Assembly: GCF_021129305.1 (NCBI RefSeq)
Contig: NZ_JAJOMB010000006.1
Location: 334,424-398,423, forward strand
Direction: 5' to 3'
DNA length: 64,000 nt
DNA from: Kineosporia babensis
Lineage (GTDB): Bacteria; Actinomycetota; Actinomycetes; Actinomycetales; Kineosporiaceae
Part shown: positions 17,025 through 27,101 of the stretch, one piece after another
How the letters are laid out: each line of letters starts with the position of its first letter
How positions within the stretch are numbered: the first letter of the stretch is position 1
Translations under genes and position numbers: made by a program
Notes under the pieces: model-generated
Told to the model about the DNA's origin: nothing
The model's database searches: none
What the model saw: only the letters and a program-made list of their open reading frames with translations

Positions 17025-20000
17025 ATGCGTGATTTCAGCTTTACCCCGACCTGGCAGCGGCACCTGACTCCCCGTCGGGGCAGCCTCGGAGCCGCTACCT
17101 TCACTCCGGTTCCCCGCGCCGGTGAGACAATTCGGGCCTTGCTCGATCAGCAGGCAGCCGATGTGGAGAGCATGCTGAGCATGTCGTCCGCTGATCTGCG
17201 CGAGGCCGCCGTCGTGCTTCGCGACGGCCTGGAGAACGCCACCCCGCTCGCGGCGGCGCTGCAGGCACTCGCCCTGGTCCACCGCTGGGACGTCAAGGAG
17301 CACAAGGCGCCCTTCGCCGATTACTGGCTGAGCGAGCGTGGTCTGCCGTTCGCCGTCGAGGCGGCGGTCGAGTTGATGGGTCTGTGCATCGACACCGGGG
17401 GCAACGGTCTTCGTTCCCTGCGGCCCGGGGAGAAGATCGAATCGGGCTACTGGCTGCCGCAGGCCCAGGTGACGCTGCGGGTACGGGCGGCCCTGGCGGT
17501 AGCGTCCGACGCCGAGTACGACGAGATCATCGGCCGGCTGAAAGCACATCGGTCCCGGCACGAGTACCACCGTCTGGCAACATCTCTGCTGGCGCCGACC
17601 GAGACCGCCTGGGTGGAAGAGGACATCGCCGCCACCGCCGCGGTGGGAGACGACTACCGGGGCTTTGCCCTCACCCAGGCGCTGAGCACGCTCGAGCAGA
17701 TGGAACGCCTGGAGAAGGCGGTCCGGGCGCCGTGGTACTTCCTGTGGGTGGTGACCGGTAGCCATGCCTACGTGGCCACGCTGACCGATGCCCTGGGTAC
17801 CGGTGTCCTGCCGGTGCTCCTGCGCTGGTTCGACGAGAAGGAACTCGACACCGAGGCCCGGCGGCGGATCCTCTCGGTGATCGCGCAGATGCCGGCCGAG
17901 GCCGCGATCCAGGCGCTCGCCGACCGGGTGAGTGAGAAGTTCGTCCTGCCGGCCCTGCTGGAGGCGTCCGAGCGATTCCCGGCCCTGGCCCTGAAGGTTC
18001 TGGCCGCCGCCGGGAGCCGAGGCCAGCTGGCTGAGCTTCTGACCGCACACGTACGGACCAACCGCGAGCTGGCGCAGCACGAACTGGCCGCTCTACCGTC
18101 GGAGGCCGCGAGCCGGGTGCGGGCCGTGCTGCAGGATGCGGTCGCCCTGGACGAGGCTCCTGCGCAAGCCCTGCCACCGCTGCTGGTCACGCCGCCCTGG
18201 GTGAACCGGGCCAAGGTCGCCAAACCCGTGGTGGTGGGAGGTTTGAGCTGCGCTGATGTTCCGGTGATCAGCTGGCTGGAGCAGGAGCAGGAGAAGTTCG
18301 GCGTTCACACCGGGTTCGATTTCTCCAACGACTCGCACAGCTGGGAGGAACGAGCCCAGGGCGTGCTGCGCGGCAGCTCCTTCTGGTGGGAGGGCCCGGC
18401 CTTCTTCGCTCTTGCTCCGGAAGAACTGGCCCGGCCCCTCCTGGCGGAGTGGACCCCGCACGAGTACACCGAGGCCGACGATCTGGGACCGGTCGTCGCC
18501 CGGTTCGGGGTGGCCGCTCTGCCTGCCCTGATCCGCCGGGCCCGGCAGAGCCCGAGCCTGGTGGGCCCGGTGCTGATGCCGCTCGCCGCGCCGGTACTGG
18601 CCGTGCTGATGGCTGATTGGCTGGCCCGGCTCAAGAGCGTGCGTTCGCTGGCCGCGACCTGGCTGTTGCGCCACGCCGAGCCCGCCGCCCGCGCGCTGGT
18701 TCCGCCGGCTCTGGGTAAGGCCGGGACGGCCCGGCGTCAGGCGGAGAACGCCTTGCTGTACCTGAGCACCCACGGCCGGCGCGAAAGCGTGGAAGAGGCT
18801 GCTCGGGGCTACGGAGAGCAGGCCGAGGCGGCGATCACGGTGCTGCTGGAGCGTGACCCGCTGAGCCTGTTGCCGAGCAAGGTTCCGGCTCAGCCGGTCT
18901 GGGTTCAGGCCGCGGTGCTGCCGCCGGTGCGGCTGCGGGACGGTTCCGGAGTGCTTCCGGCATCGGCGCTCGAGCACCTGGTCACGGTTTTCGCCCTCAG
19001 CCGGATGGACCAGCCCTACGCCGGGCTGGAAGTGGTCCGCGAAGCGGTGCTCCCGCAGGATCTGGCCGGGTTCGCCTGGCAGCTGTTCCAGCGCTGGTTC
19101 GCGGCCGGCGCGGTGGCCAAGGACAACTGGGCGCTCGACGCTCTGGCCCTGGCCGGGGACGACGAGGCGGTCCGCAAGCTGACCCCGATGATCCTGGCCT
19201 GGCCGGGCGAAGGTGGGCATGCGCGAGCGGTCACCGGGGTGGCGGTCCTGGCCGGGATCGGCACCGACGTGGCGCTCATGCACCTGCACAACATCGCCCA
19301 GCGGGCCAAGTTCAAGGGCCTGAAAACCGCCGCCCAGGCCAAGATGAGCGAGGTCGCCGAGGCGCTCGGCCTGACCAGCGAGCAGTTGGCCGACCGGCTG
19401 GTCCCGGGACTCGGTCTGGCCGCCGACGGCAGCCTGCGGCTGGACTACGGCCCGCGGCAGTTCGTCGTCGGATTCGACGAGCAGCTCAAGCCGTACGTCG
19501 CGGACGCCTCCGGCAAGCGGCTGAAGAGCCTGCCCAAGCCCGGCGCGAAGGACGACCCGGAGCTGGCACCGGCCGCCTACCAGCAGTTCTCGGCGCTGAA
19601 GAAGGACGTGCGCCGGATCGGCCCGGACGTGATCCGGCGCCTGGAACGGGCCATGGTCACCAGCCGGCGCTGGAGCGGCGCCGAGTTCCGGCAGCTCTTC
19701 GTGGAGCACCCGCTGCTCTGGCACATCGTCCGCCGTCTGGTCTGGGGCCAGTACGACGAGCAGGACCAGCTGATCGGAACCTTGCGGGTGGCCGAGGACC
19801 GGACCTTCGCCGATGCGGACGACGAGGAGGTCACGCTGAGCGACGACGCGGTGGTCGGGGTGCTCCACCCGCTCCAGGCGGGCGCCGACGTCCCGCTCTG
19901 GGCCGAGGTTCTGGCCGACTACGAGATCCTGCAGCCGTTCGCCCAGCTGGCCCGGCCGGTCTTCGTGCTCACCGAGAAGGAAGCCGCCGACGGACGGGTG

Positions 20001-20342
20001 GAACGGTTCGAAGGACTGAAGATCCCCAGCCGGAAACTGCTCAGCCTGGAACAACGAGGCTGGCTGCGGGAAGACCCGATGGACGCCGGCTACCAGGGAT
20101 CCATGCAGGTCTCGTTCGATTCCGGGGTGGAGTGCGGGATCCAGCTGGAGCCCGGACTGATCGTCGGGGACCCGGACTTCTGGGAAGAACAAACGCTGTC
20201 CGACGTCTCGCTCAGCGCCCGCAGCGCCTGGGCCACCGAGCAGATCCGGGCCGGCCGGCCGTTTCCGCTGCGGGAGCGTGATCTCATCGCGGTCTCCGAG
20301 ATCCTGCGCGACCTGACCGACATCACCCAGCCGTCGGCCTGA
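17025..20342 (+). CDS. DUF4132 (YehI/MolR-like) large protein
   Basis: Encodes 1105 residues. The first 800 residues look like helical HEAT-type repeats with alternating short helices rich in Leu and Ala. The C-terminal part (about 860-980) is the DUF4132 core, recognisable from ERAMVTSRRWSGAEFRQLF and HIVRRLVWGQYD. ATG 17025 follows GGAGGA with 11 bases between; upstream TTG 16953 or GTG 16965 are alternatives. It is the first of five same-strand genes (AAA+ ATPase, DUF5682, VWA, SWIM) in the set and order recalled for E. coli yehI-yehL-yehM-yehP-yehQ. The biochemical role is not established; a large scaffold or substrate-recognition subunit is inferred. Confidence 0.88.
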   Translation: MRDFSFTPTWQRHLTPRRGSLGAATFTPVPRAGETIRALLDQQAADVESMLSMSSADLREAAVVLRDGLENATPLAAALQALALVHRWDVKEHKAPFADYWLSERGLPFAVEAAVELMGLCIDTGGNGLRSLRPGEKIESGYWLPQAQVTLRVRAALAVASDAEYDEIIGRLKAHRSRHEYHRLATSLLAPTETAWVEEDIAATAAVGDDYRGFALTQALSTLEQMERLEKAVRAPWYFLWVVTGSHAYVATLTDALGTGVLPVLLRWFDEKELDTEARRRILSVIAQMPAEAAIQALADRVSEKFVLPALLEASERFPALALKVLAAAGSRGQLAELLTAHVRTNRELAQHELAALPSEAASRVRAVLQDAVALDEAPAQALPPLLVTPPWVNRAKVAKPVVVGGLSCADVPVISWLEQEQEKFGVHTGFDFSNDSHSWEERAQGVLRGSSFWWEGPAFFALAPEELARPLLAEWTPHEYTEADDLGPVVARFGVAALPALIRRARQSPSLVGPVLMPLAAPVLAVLMADWLARLKSVRSLAATWLLRHAEPAARALVPPALGKAGTARRQAENALLYLSTHGRRESVEEAARGYGEQAEAAITVLLERDPLSLLPSKVPAQPVWVQAAVLPPVRLRDGSGVLPASALEHLVTVFALSRMDQPYAGLEVVREAVLPQDLAGFAWQLFQRWFAAGAVAKDNWALDALALAGDDEAVRKLTPMILAWPGEGGHARAVTGVAVLAGIGTDVALMHLHNIAQRAKFKGLKTAAQAKMSEVAEALGLTSEQLADRLVPGLGLAADGSLRLDYGPRQFVVGFDEQLKPYVADASGKRLKSLPKPGAKDDPELAPAAYQQFSALKKDVRRIGPDVIRRLERAMVTSRRWSGAEFRQLFVEHPLLWHIVRRLVWGQYDEQDQLIGTLRVAEDRTFADADDEEVTLSDDAVVGVLHPLQAGADVPLWAEVLADYEILQPFAQLARPVFVLTEKEAADGRVERFEGLKIPSRKLLSLEQRGWLREDPMDAGYQGSMQVSFDSGVECGIQLEPGLIVGDPDFWEEQTLSDVSLSARSAWATEQIRAGRPFPLRERDLIAVSEILRDLTDITQPSA

Positions 20343-20368
20343 CGAATCCGAGAACTGGAGCACTGCAG

Positions 20369-21478
20369 ATGGAAGCCGTAGAGGTCACCGCGCCGGCCGA
20401 ACAGGTCCAGCGCCCCCGCGCGGAGGTCCGGTACGAGCAGGAACTGGCCCGCCTGAAGGCCGACGACCAGGCGGCCCGGCCACCCGGCTGGGCGCTGAGT
20501 GTGCAGGCCGCCCGCCGGTTCATCGTGGGCGATCAGAAACTCGACGTCAGCCGTAAGTTCGTGGGCGACCCGTCGCTGATCGAGCGCGCCCTGGTCACGC
20601 TGGCCACCAGCCGCGGCCTGATGCTGGTGGGCGAGCCCGGCACGGCCAAGTCGCTGCTGTCGGAACTGCTGGCCGCGGCCGTCTCCGGCGACTCCACCCT
20701 GACCATCCAGGGCGGGGCCGCCACCACCGAGGACCAGATCCGCTACTCGTGGAACTACGCCCTGCTGGTCTCCGAAGGCCCGTCGCAGCGCTCGCTGGTG
20801 CCGGCCCCGCTGCTGCGCGGCATGGCCGAAGGACGCACGGTGCGCTTCGAGGAGATCACCCGCTGCCCGCTGGAGGTCCAGGACTGCCTGCTGTCACCGC
20901 TGTCCGACCGGGTGCTGGCGATCCCGGAACTGACCGGGCCCGGATCGATGGTCTTCGCCCGCGACGGGTTCAACATCATCGCCACCGCCAACACCCGCGA
21001 CCGCGGGGTGAACGACATGAGCTCGGCGCTGAAGCGGCGGTTCAACTTCGAGACCGTCTTCCCGATCGCCGACCTGGGCACCGAACTGGCCCTGGTCGAG
21101 GAGGAAGCCACCAAGCTGCTGCAGCGCTCGGGAGTGACCGCCGCGCCGAACCGGGGCGTCACCGAGGTCCTGGTCACCGCGTTCCGGGAACTGCGCAGCG
21201 GCCAGACCGCCCGGGGCGATGCGATGGAGCGGCTGTCGGCGGTGATGAGCACCGCCGAGGCTGTCTCGGTCGCGCACGCCGTCGGGCTGCGCGGCTGGTT
21301 CCTGCGCGGTGAACCGGGCACGGCCGAGGACCTGGTGGCCTGCCTGGCCGGTACCGCCGCCAAGGACAGCCCGGAAGACCTGGCCAAGCTCCGCCGCTAT
21401 CTGTCGCAGCAGGTCACCTGGCGCTCCGGGGACCACTGGAAGGCCCTGCACTCGGCCCGTCACCAGCTTCCGGGCTGA
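20369..21478 (+). CDS. MoxR-type AAA+ ATPase (YehL-like)
   Basis: Encodes 369 residues. Walker A is GEPGTAKS (88-95) and Walker B is VRFEEI, with a sensor-1-like ATANTRDRGVNDMSSALKRRFNF that also holds the arginine finger region. This is the MoxR clade, whose members remodel protein partners together with VWA-domain proteins. The ATG lies 26 bases after the DUF4132 stop and the DUF5682 gene starts 3 bases after its stop, so it is in the same transcript. The VWA partner is encoded two genes downstream, as expected for a MoxR-VWA chaperone pair. Confidence 0.93.
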   Translation: MEAVEVTAPAEQVQRPRAEVRYEQELARLKADDQAARPPGWALSVQAARRFIVGDQKLDVSRKFVGDPSLIERALVTLATSRGLMLVGEPGTAKSLLSELLAAAVSGDSTLTIQGGAATTEDQIRYSWNYALLVSEGPSQRSLVPAPLLRGMAEGRTVRFEEITRCPLEVQDCLLSPLSDRVLAIPELTGPGSMVFARDGFNIIATANTRDRGVNDMSSALKRRFNFETVFPIADLGTELALVEEEATKLLQRSGVTAAPNRGVTEVLVTAFRELRSGQTARGDAMERLSAVMSTAEAVSVAHAVGLRGWFLRGEPGTAEDLVACLAGTAAKDSPEDLAKLRRYLSQQVTWRSGDHWKALHSARHQLPG

Positions 21479-21481
21479 ACC

Positions 21482-23803
21482 GTGGCGGTCACCTTCATCG
21501 GCGTCCGGCACCACAGCCCGGCCTGTGCCCGGCTGGTCGCCCGGACCATCGACGAGCTGCAACCGGCCTACGTGCTCATCGAAGGCCCGGCCGACCTCAA
21601 CCCCCGGCTGGACGAGCTGCTCCTGGGCCACGAACTACCCGTGGCCGTGTTCACCAGCTACCGCGACGAGGAACGGCGCCATGCCTCCTGGGCGCCGCTG
21701 TGCGACTACTCACCCGAGTGGGTCGCTCTGACCCGGGGCCGGGCCGTGGACGCCCAGGTGCGCTTCATCGATCTGCCGGCCTGGCACCCGGCCTTCGCGG
21801 GCGTCGGAAATCGTTATGCCGACGCCGAACTGCGCTACGCCGAGGTACTGGAACGGCTCTGCCGGGAGTTCGGCGTCGACAACGTGGACGTCCTGTGGGA
21901 CCACCTCGTGGAGATCGCCCCCGCGGACGATCTGGCCGAACGCCTGGTCACGTACTTCGACCTCGTCCGGGGCGAGACCGCGGCCGATGAGGGCGACAGC
22001 GCTCGCGAGGCGTACATGGCGCAGTGGGTGGCCGCCGCCGCGCAGGCCGGTGGGGACGAGCCGGTGGTCGTGGTGACGGGCGGATTCCATCGCCCGGCGC
22101 TCGTGGCTGCACTGGCCCGGGCCGGGTCCGGGGGAGACGAGCCGCAGGATCCTGGCCCTTCTGCGGGATCCTCTTCGCCGCCGTGGCCCGACATTCCGGC
22201 CCTGCCCACCCACGCACACGGCGGCAGCTACCTGGTGCCGTACTCCTTCCGCCGCCTGGACGCCTTCGACGGCTACCAGTCCGGCATGCCCTCACCCGCG
22301 TACTACCAGGCCCTCTGGGAGTACGGCCCGCACGGCGCGGCCCGCCACCTCTCCGAAGCCGTCACCACCAGGCTTCGAGAGCGCAAGCAGACCGTCTCCA
22401 CTGCCGATCTGATCGCCGCGCGGACCACGGCCGAAGCTCTGGCCATGGTCCGCGGCCACACCCATCCGGCGCGCACCGACGTTCTGGACGGTCTGGCATC
22501 GGCGCTCGTGAACGAAGCCCTGGACGTCCCCCTGCCCTGGACCAGCCGGAGCCCACTCGGCAGCGGCAACCATCCCGTCGTGGTCGAGATGATCGCTGCC
22601 CTGAGCGGATCCCGGGTCGGCCGGCTGCATCCCGATACCCCCGCGCCTGCGCTGGTTCACGACCTCGAGGCCGAGCTCGAACGAGAAAACCTCGCCGGCA
22701 GCGCCAATCACGAACTCGACCTCACCCGCGAGCACGACGCCAGGCGCAGCCGGCTGCTGCACCGGGTGCGGCTGCTCGGGATCCCCGGGTTCCACCGTGA
22801 GCGCGGGCCGAGCACCGGTCTGGACCCGCAGTTGCACGAACACTGGCAGGTCCGCGTCCACCCCGACCGCCTGGCCGCAGCGATCGAGGCCGGCGCCTAC
22901 GGCGCCACCCTGACCGATGCGGCCGCGGCAGCCCTGACCGAGCGGGCGGTCACGGCCGGCAGCGACGTGGACAAGCTGGCTCGGGTGCTGTTCGACGCGG
23001 CGCTCGCCGGGCTGAGCACGGTGCTCGACGATGCGCTCCAGGAGGTGGACCGAGCGGTCGGGCGCGTGCCTGAGCTCGCGCCGCTGGGCCAGCTGCTGGC
23101 GGTCGTGCTCACCATGTGGCGGCACGACCGGGTTTTCGGTACCGCGCACACCACGGCGCTGAGCACGGTGATCGCCGCCGCGGTGCGGCGGATCCTGTGG
23201 CTGGTGGAGGGTGTGCACGGCGGACCGCAACCGGCCGATCGGGGGCGGATCGGCGCGTTGGTGGCCTGCCGCGACGCGTTACGGCACGCGGGCACCACGC
23301 TGAAGCTCGACCGCGAGGATGCCCTTCGGATCGTCGGGCGGGTGGCCGCGAACTCGGCGGTGCCCCCTGACCTGCGGGGTGCGTCCTTCGGCTTTGAGTG
23401 GTCCTTCGCGGCTGTCGGCGATCCGGAGCGGGTCGTGCGGGGTGCGTTTCAGCCGGCGACTGCGGGGGACTGGCTGGCCGGGTTGTTCGCCCTGGCCCGC
23501 GAGGAAGTGCTGCACACCGAAGCCGTGCTGACGCTGCTGGACGAACGGATCACCGGGATGGACGCGCACGAGTTCCTGGTCGCGTTACCCGCTCTGCGGC
23601 AGGCTTTCGAGTTCTTCCCGCCGCGGGAACGGGCCCAACTGGCCGAGCGGCTGCTGGCCCGACGCGGACACCACGGCGATGCCCGGGCTCTGTTGCGCGG
23701 GGTGAACGATCCGGAACGGGTGGCCGTGGGTATGGCCCTGGACCAGCGGGTCGATGCCCGCCTGCGCCGGGAAGGGCTGATCGTGCAGGAGGTGCGACCT
23801 TGA
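21482..23803 (+). CDS. DUF5682 (YehM-like) protein
   Basis: Encodes 773 residues from GTG 21482. The N-terminus VAVTFIGVRHHSPACARLV is the conserved opening of DUF5682, with paired histidines and a cysteine. An alpha/beta segment around residues 20-240 has ILIEGPADL-like and VVVTGGFHRPALV patterns resembling a TraB/ChaN-type hydrolase fold, by inference. The rest is mainly helical. A low-complexity linker (GSGGDEPQDPGPSAGSSSPP) interrupts it near residue 220-240. The stop overlaps the start of the VWA gene by 4 bases. No catalytic activity is known to me for this family. Confidence 0.88.
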   Translation: MAVTFIGVRHHSPACARLVARTIDELQPAYVLIEGPADLNPRLDELLLGHELPVAVFTSYRDEERRHASWAPLCDYSPEWVALTRGRAVDAQVRFIDLPAWHPAFAGVGNRYADAELRYAEVLERLCREFGVDNVDVLWDHLVEIAPADDLAERLVTYFDLVRGETAADEGDSAREAYMAQWVAAAAQAGGDEPVVVVTGGFHRPALVAALARAGSGGDEPQDPGPSAGSSSPPWPDIPALPTHAHGGSYLVPYSFRRLDAFDGYQSGMPSPAYYQALWEYGPHGAARHLSEAVTTRLRERKQTVSTADLIAARTTAEALAMVRGHTHPARTDVLDGLASALVNEALDVPLPWTSRSPLGSGNHPVVVEMIAALSGSRVGRLHPDTPAPALVHDLEAELERENLAGSANHELDLTREHDARRSRLLHRVRLLGIPGFHRERGPSTGLDPQLHEHWQVRVHPDRLAAAIEAGAYGATLTDAAAAALTERAVTAGSDVDKLARVLFDAALAGLSTVLDDALQEVDRAVGRVPELAPLGQLLAVVLTMWRHDRVFGTAHTTALSTVIAAAVRRILWLVEGVHGGPQPADRGRIGALVACRDALRHAGTTLKLDREDALRIVGRVAANSAVPPDLRGASFGFEWSFAAVGDPERVVRGAFQPATAGDWLAGLFALAREEVLHTEAVLTLLDERITGMDAHEFLVALPALRQAFEFFPPRERAQLAERLLARRGHHGDARALLRGVNDPERVAVGMALDQRVDARLRREGLIVQEVRP

Positions 23804-24930
23804 TCGATCCGGGACTGGAACGCTGGCGCCTGGTGCTGGGCACTCCGGCCGGAGCCCTGGGACAACTGGATGACGAGGCCAGCGGCCGGGACGCTGCCCT
23901 GGACTGGTTGTACGGGCGCGACGCGGACCTGGAAGCCCGCGGGGTGCGCAGGGCGCCCCTGCCGGATCGGCACGGGGGCGCCGGGGACTCGGTCGTCACC
24001 ACCGTGGACTGGCTGAACGACATCACCCGGCTGTTCCCGAAGGAGACGATCGAACGGCTGCAGCGCGACGCGGTCGAACGCTACGAGATCCACGACGTGG
24101 TCACCGACCCGACGGTGCTCGAGACGATCGAGCCGAACCCGGCCCTGCTGCGCGCGGTCCTGCAGACCAAGCACCTGATGAATCCGGAGGTGCTGCGCCT
24201 GGCCCGGCGGATCGTCGAGACGGTGGTGCGGGAGCTGATGGAGAAGATGAGCACGCAGGTCCGGACCGCGTTCTCCGGCACCCGGTCGCGGCGGCCCAGC
24301 CGCTGGAAGCAGGCCCGCGACTTCAACGTCAACCGCACGATCCGCGCGAACCTCGGGCACTACCGGCCCGAGGAGCAGCGCCTGTACATCGATACCCCGC
24401 ACTTCTACTCCCGCGACCGCAAACACCTGCAGCAGTGGCAGGTGGTGCTGCTGGTCGACCAGTCGGGCTCGATGACCGACTCGGTGATCCACTCGGCGGT
24501 CACTGCGGCCTGCCTGTGGGGACTGCCGGGGGTCCGGACCCACCTGGTCGCCTTCGACACCGGCGTCGTCGACCTGACCAGCGACGTGGACGACCCGGTC
24601 GAGCTGCTGATGAAGGTGCAGCTCGGCGGGGGCACCGACATCCATCGGGCGGTGCGCTACGGCGCCGGGCTGATCGAGCAGCCGCGCCGGTCGATCGTGG
24701 CGCTGATCAGCGACTTCTACGAGGGCGGGGATCCGGGGCCGCTGGTGCGCCAGGTCGCCGAGCTGGTGGAGCAGGGCACCAAGGTGCTGTGCCTGGCCGC
24801 GCTCGACGAGCAGGCCAATCCGTCCTACGACCGGACGACGGCCCAGCGCCTGGCCGACGTCGGGGCCGCGGTGGGCGCAATGACACCGGGCGAACTGGCC
24901 TCCTTCGTTGCCGAGCAGGTGGGACGATGA
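23800..24930 (+). CDS. VWA-domain protein (YehP-like)
   Basis: Encodes 376 residues. The C-terminal von Willebrand A domain (about 210-376) has a full metal-ion adhesion site: DQSGS (Asp220, Ser222, Ser224), a threonine in GGGTDIH, and an aspartate in LISDFYEGG. The N-terminal half is a helical region typical of MoxR-associated VWA proteins. The start is TTG 23800: it overlaps the DUF5682 stop as TTGA and has AGGAGG at 23787-23792, 7 bases upstream, so the rare start codon is well supported. Such proteins bind targets through a divalent ion and are driven by the cognate MoxR ATPase. Confidence 0.93.
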   Translation: MIDPGLERWRLVLGTPAGALGQLDDEASGRDAALDWLYGRDADLEARGVRRAPLPDRHGGAGDSVVTTVDWLNDITRLFPKETIERLQRDAVERYEIHDVVTDPTVLETIEPNPALLRAVLQTKHLMNPEVLRLARRIVETVVRELMEKMSTQVRTAFSGTRSRRPSRWKQARDFNVNRTIRANLGHYRPEEQRLYIDTPHFYSRDRKHLQQWQVVLLVDQSGSMTDSVIHSAVTAACLWGLPGVRTHLVAFDTGVVDLTSDVDDPVELLMKVQLGGGTDIHRAVRYGAGLIEQPRRSIVALISDFYEGGDPGPLVRQVAELVEQGTKVLCLAALDEQANPSYDRTTAQRLADVGAAVGAMTPGELASFVAEQVGR

Positions 24931-26888
24931 GAGCGGAACTGCTGGCCCTCACCCCGGACTCGCTGGCCGAGCTGACGAACCGGGGCCTGGTGAAACGGGC
25001 CACCCGCGATGTCGAGCGAGCAGCTCCGGTGGTGGTGGAGAACGAAGCGGGGACGCTTGCGGCGACGTTCGCGGACGGGGTCACCACGGAACTTCCGGTC
25101 GGGGGACTCGAGGCCGGGCGCTGCAGCTGTGGTGCGGTGGGGATCTGCCGGCACGTCCTGGCACTGGTGCTGGTGTACACCGCGAGTGCTCAAGAACCCG
25201 ATCAGGATGTCTCAGGGCAGGCCGGGGCGGAGCACGAGGGCGCCGCCGAGGCGATTCCAGAGAACGACTGGAGCCCAGCCACTTTCACCGACGAAGAACT
25301 TGAGGCACACATCGGCAAACGGGCCCTGACCGCAGCCCGCCGCGCTCACAAGGCCGGTTATGCGGCTCACGTGCGCCGGGCCGCCGCCACGAACCCGGTG
25401 CCGAGCGTGGATCTGCCGTCGGCGACCGTGCGCTTCCACGTACCCGGCGACCTCGGCTATGCCCGTAGCGATGCCAAGGCCGGAACCCGCGAAGACCTGA
25501 TCGCCCTGGCCGTCTGGGCCTTCCGGGCCGCCGACGAGCAAGAACCGACCAAGCCTGAGGTGCACGTCCAGGTCGGCGGAGAGGCAGCGGGCGACGGAGG
25601 TAACGAGCTGGAAGAAGCAGTCACCCTCGCCACCACCGTATTGACCGAAGGCGCCGTCAACCTGGAGACCGGCCTGGCCACCCAGATCGCCACGGCCCGC
25701 AAGTCGCTCGAGGCGGCCCGGCTGCGCTGGCCACTCCTGGCACTGGACGATCTGGACACCCAGCTGCAGGCCTACCGGGACCGCTCGGCCCGTTACCGGC
25801 CGGAGGCCCTGGCCGATCACGTCGCGGAACTCCTCGCCCGCCACCGCGCGGTCACCAACGACGGAACCGGTCTGCACTCGCGGATTCTCGGCACGGACGA
25901 GGCATCGCAGACCCAGCTACGCCAGGCCCGGCTCGACGGTCTGGGCGCCCGGGTCAGAGCGTTCGGTGACGAGCGCACGGTGGAGGTGTTCCTGGCCCAT
26001 GCGGACAGCGCTTCGGTGCTGGTGCTGCGCAAGGTCTACAAGGCCGGCGAGCGGGGTGACGGGCTGGCGGCCCGGCGCGTGGCGGGGACCACGATCCAGC
26101 GCCTGGCCGGGAGTTCGGTGATCACCGACTCGGCCCAGCGCAGCGCCAGCCGCACGGTCCGCATCGGCTCGGGCAGTCTCAGCCGCACGCACGCGATGAC
26201 CGCCGCCCGCCCTTGGCAGCACCTGCCCCCAGGCATCATGGCACCCGATCTGCAAGGCCTGGCCAGGGAACTGGACGAACTTCCGCCCCGCCTGGTTCGG
26301 GCCCGGGTGGAAGCCGAACTGGTGCGGGTGATTCCGCTGGCCGGGGTCGAGGCGGTCACGTACTCACCCGGCGACCAGCGTCTGGACGCGGTGGTCACCG
26401 ATGCCGTCGGCACGGCCGCGCTGATCTCGGCGACCCACGAATCCTGCACGCCAGGAAGGCTCGACGCGCTGGCCGCGGCGCTGGAGGACGATCCTCGCTA
26501 CGTGTCGGGAATGGTGGCCCGGCGGGGCGGCCGGATTCTCATCGATCCGATCGCCCTGGCCTTCGAGGACCGGGTGATCGTGCCCGACCTCGCCCCTACT
26601 GGACGCACCGCGGCCGCCGACGGGCCGGCGCTCGGTGCGCCCGACGTCCTCCATCAGGCTCTGGACGAAACAGCCGCCCTACTGGCCGAAATCGCCCATC
26701 GGGGAATGGGGCACTTACCACCGACGATGACCGATCGCCTGCAGACCGCGGCAGGAATGCTGCGCACTGCCGGACTGGTGGCCGTGGCAGCCGACGTCCA
26801 GCAGCTCGTCAGTACGCCGCCTCACCAGGCCGTAGACGTGTGGGCGAACGCGTATCTGAGGGTGAGCCTGGCCCGGGATCTCAGCTGA
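24927..26888 (+). CDS. SWIM zinc-finger protein (YehQ-like)
   Basis: Encodes 653 residues. The SWIM finger is complete near the N-terminus: Cys66, Cys68, Cys74 and His76 in RCSCGAVGICRH. SWIM fingers bind DNA or proteins. The rest is a long, mostly helical region without a recognised catalytic motif. The ATG overlaps the VWA stop by 4 bases (ATGA), so translation is coupled. It is the last gene of the five-gene unit; the next gene is 213 bases away and encodes a secreted protein. A weak 6-bp hairpin (26894-26912) follows the stop. Confidence 0.9.
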   Translation: MRAELLALTPDSLAELTNRGLVKRATRDVERAAPVVVENEAGTLAATFADGVTTELPVGGLEAGRCSCGAVGICRHVLALVLVYTASAQEPDQDVSGQAGAEHEGAAEAIPENDWSPATFTDEELEAHIGKRALTAARRAHKAGYAAHVRRAAATNPVPSVDLPSATVRFHVPGDLGYARSDAKAGTREDLIALAVWAFRAADEQEPTKPEVHVQVGGEAAGDGGNELEEAVTLATTVLTEGAVNLETGLATQIATARKSLEAARLRWPLLALDDLDTQLQAYRDRSARYRPEALADHVAELLARHRAVTNDGTGLHSRILGTDEASQTQLRQARLDGLGARVRAFGDERTVEVFLAHADSASVLVLRKVYKAGERGDGLAARRVAGTTIQRLAGSSVITDSAQRSASRTVRIGSGSLSRTHAMTAARPWQHLPPGIMAPDLQGLARELDELPPRLVRARVEAELVRVIPLAGVEAVTYSPGDQRLDAVVTDAVGTAALISATHESCTPGRLDALAAALEDDPRYVSGMVARRGGRILIDPIALAFEDRVIVPDLAPTGRTAAADGPALGAPDVLHQALDETAALLAEIAHRGMGHLPPTMTDRLQTAAGMLRTAGLVAVAADVQQLVSTPPHQAVDVWANAYLRVSLARDLS

Positions 26889-27101
26889 TGGAAGGCACGA
26901 CCTGGCCGTGCCAGGGGCCGTCGCTCGAGGTGCCGTCACCCCAGCCGCTCCATCAAGGTTCTCTCGCCGGACCGTCATGGTCTCCTCAAACGGCCCGGAC
27001 TGCCTTGACCCAGGCCGCAAATGGGGCAATTCTCCGGAGTGAGCCATCCCTGATGACCTGCGACGCAGCCGCGTCCCGTCAAGCTCAGCTAGGAGTTACT
27101 G

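Noticed and set aside
26894..26912. Possible terminator after the five-gene unit (GGCACG / CGTGCC)
   Set aside because: The stem is only 6 bp with a 7-base loop and no further pairing; too weak to call.
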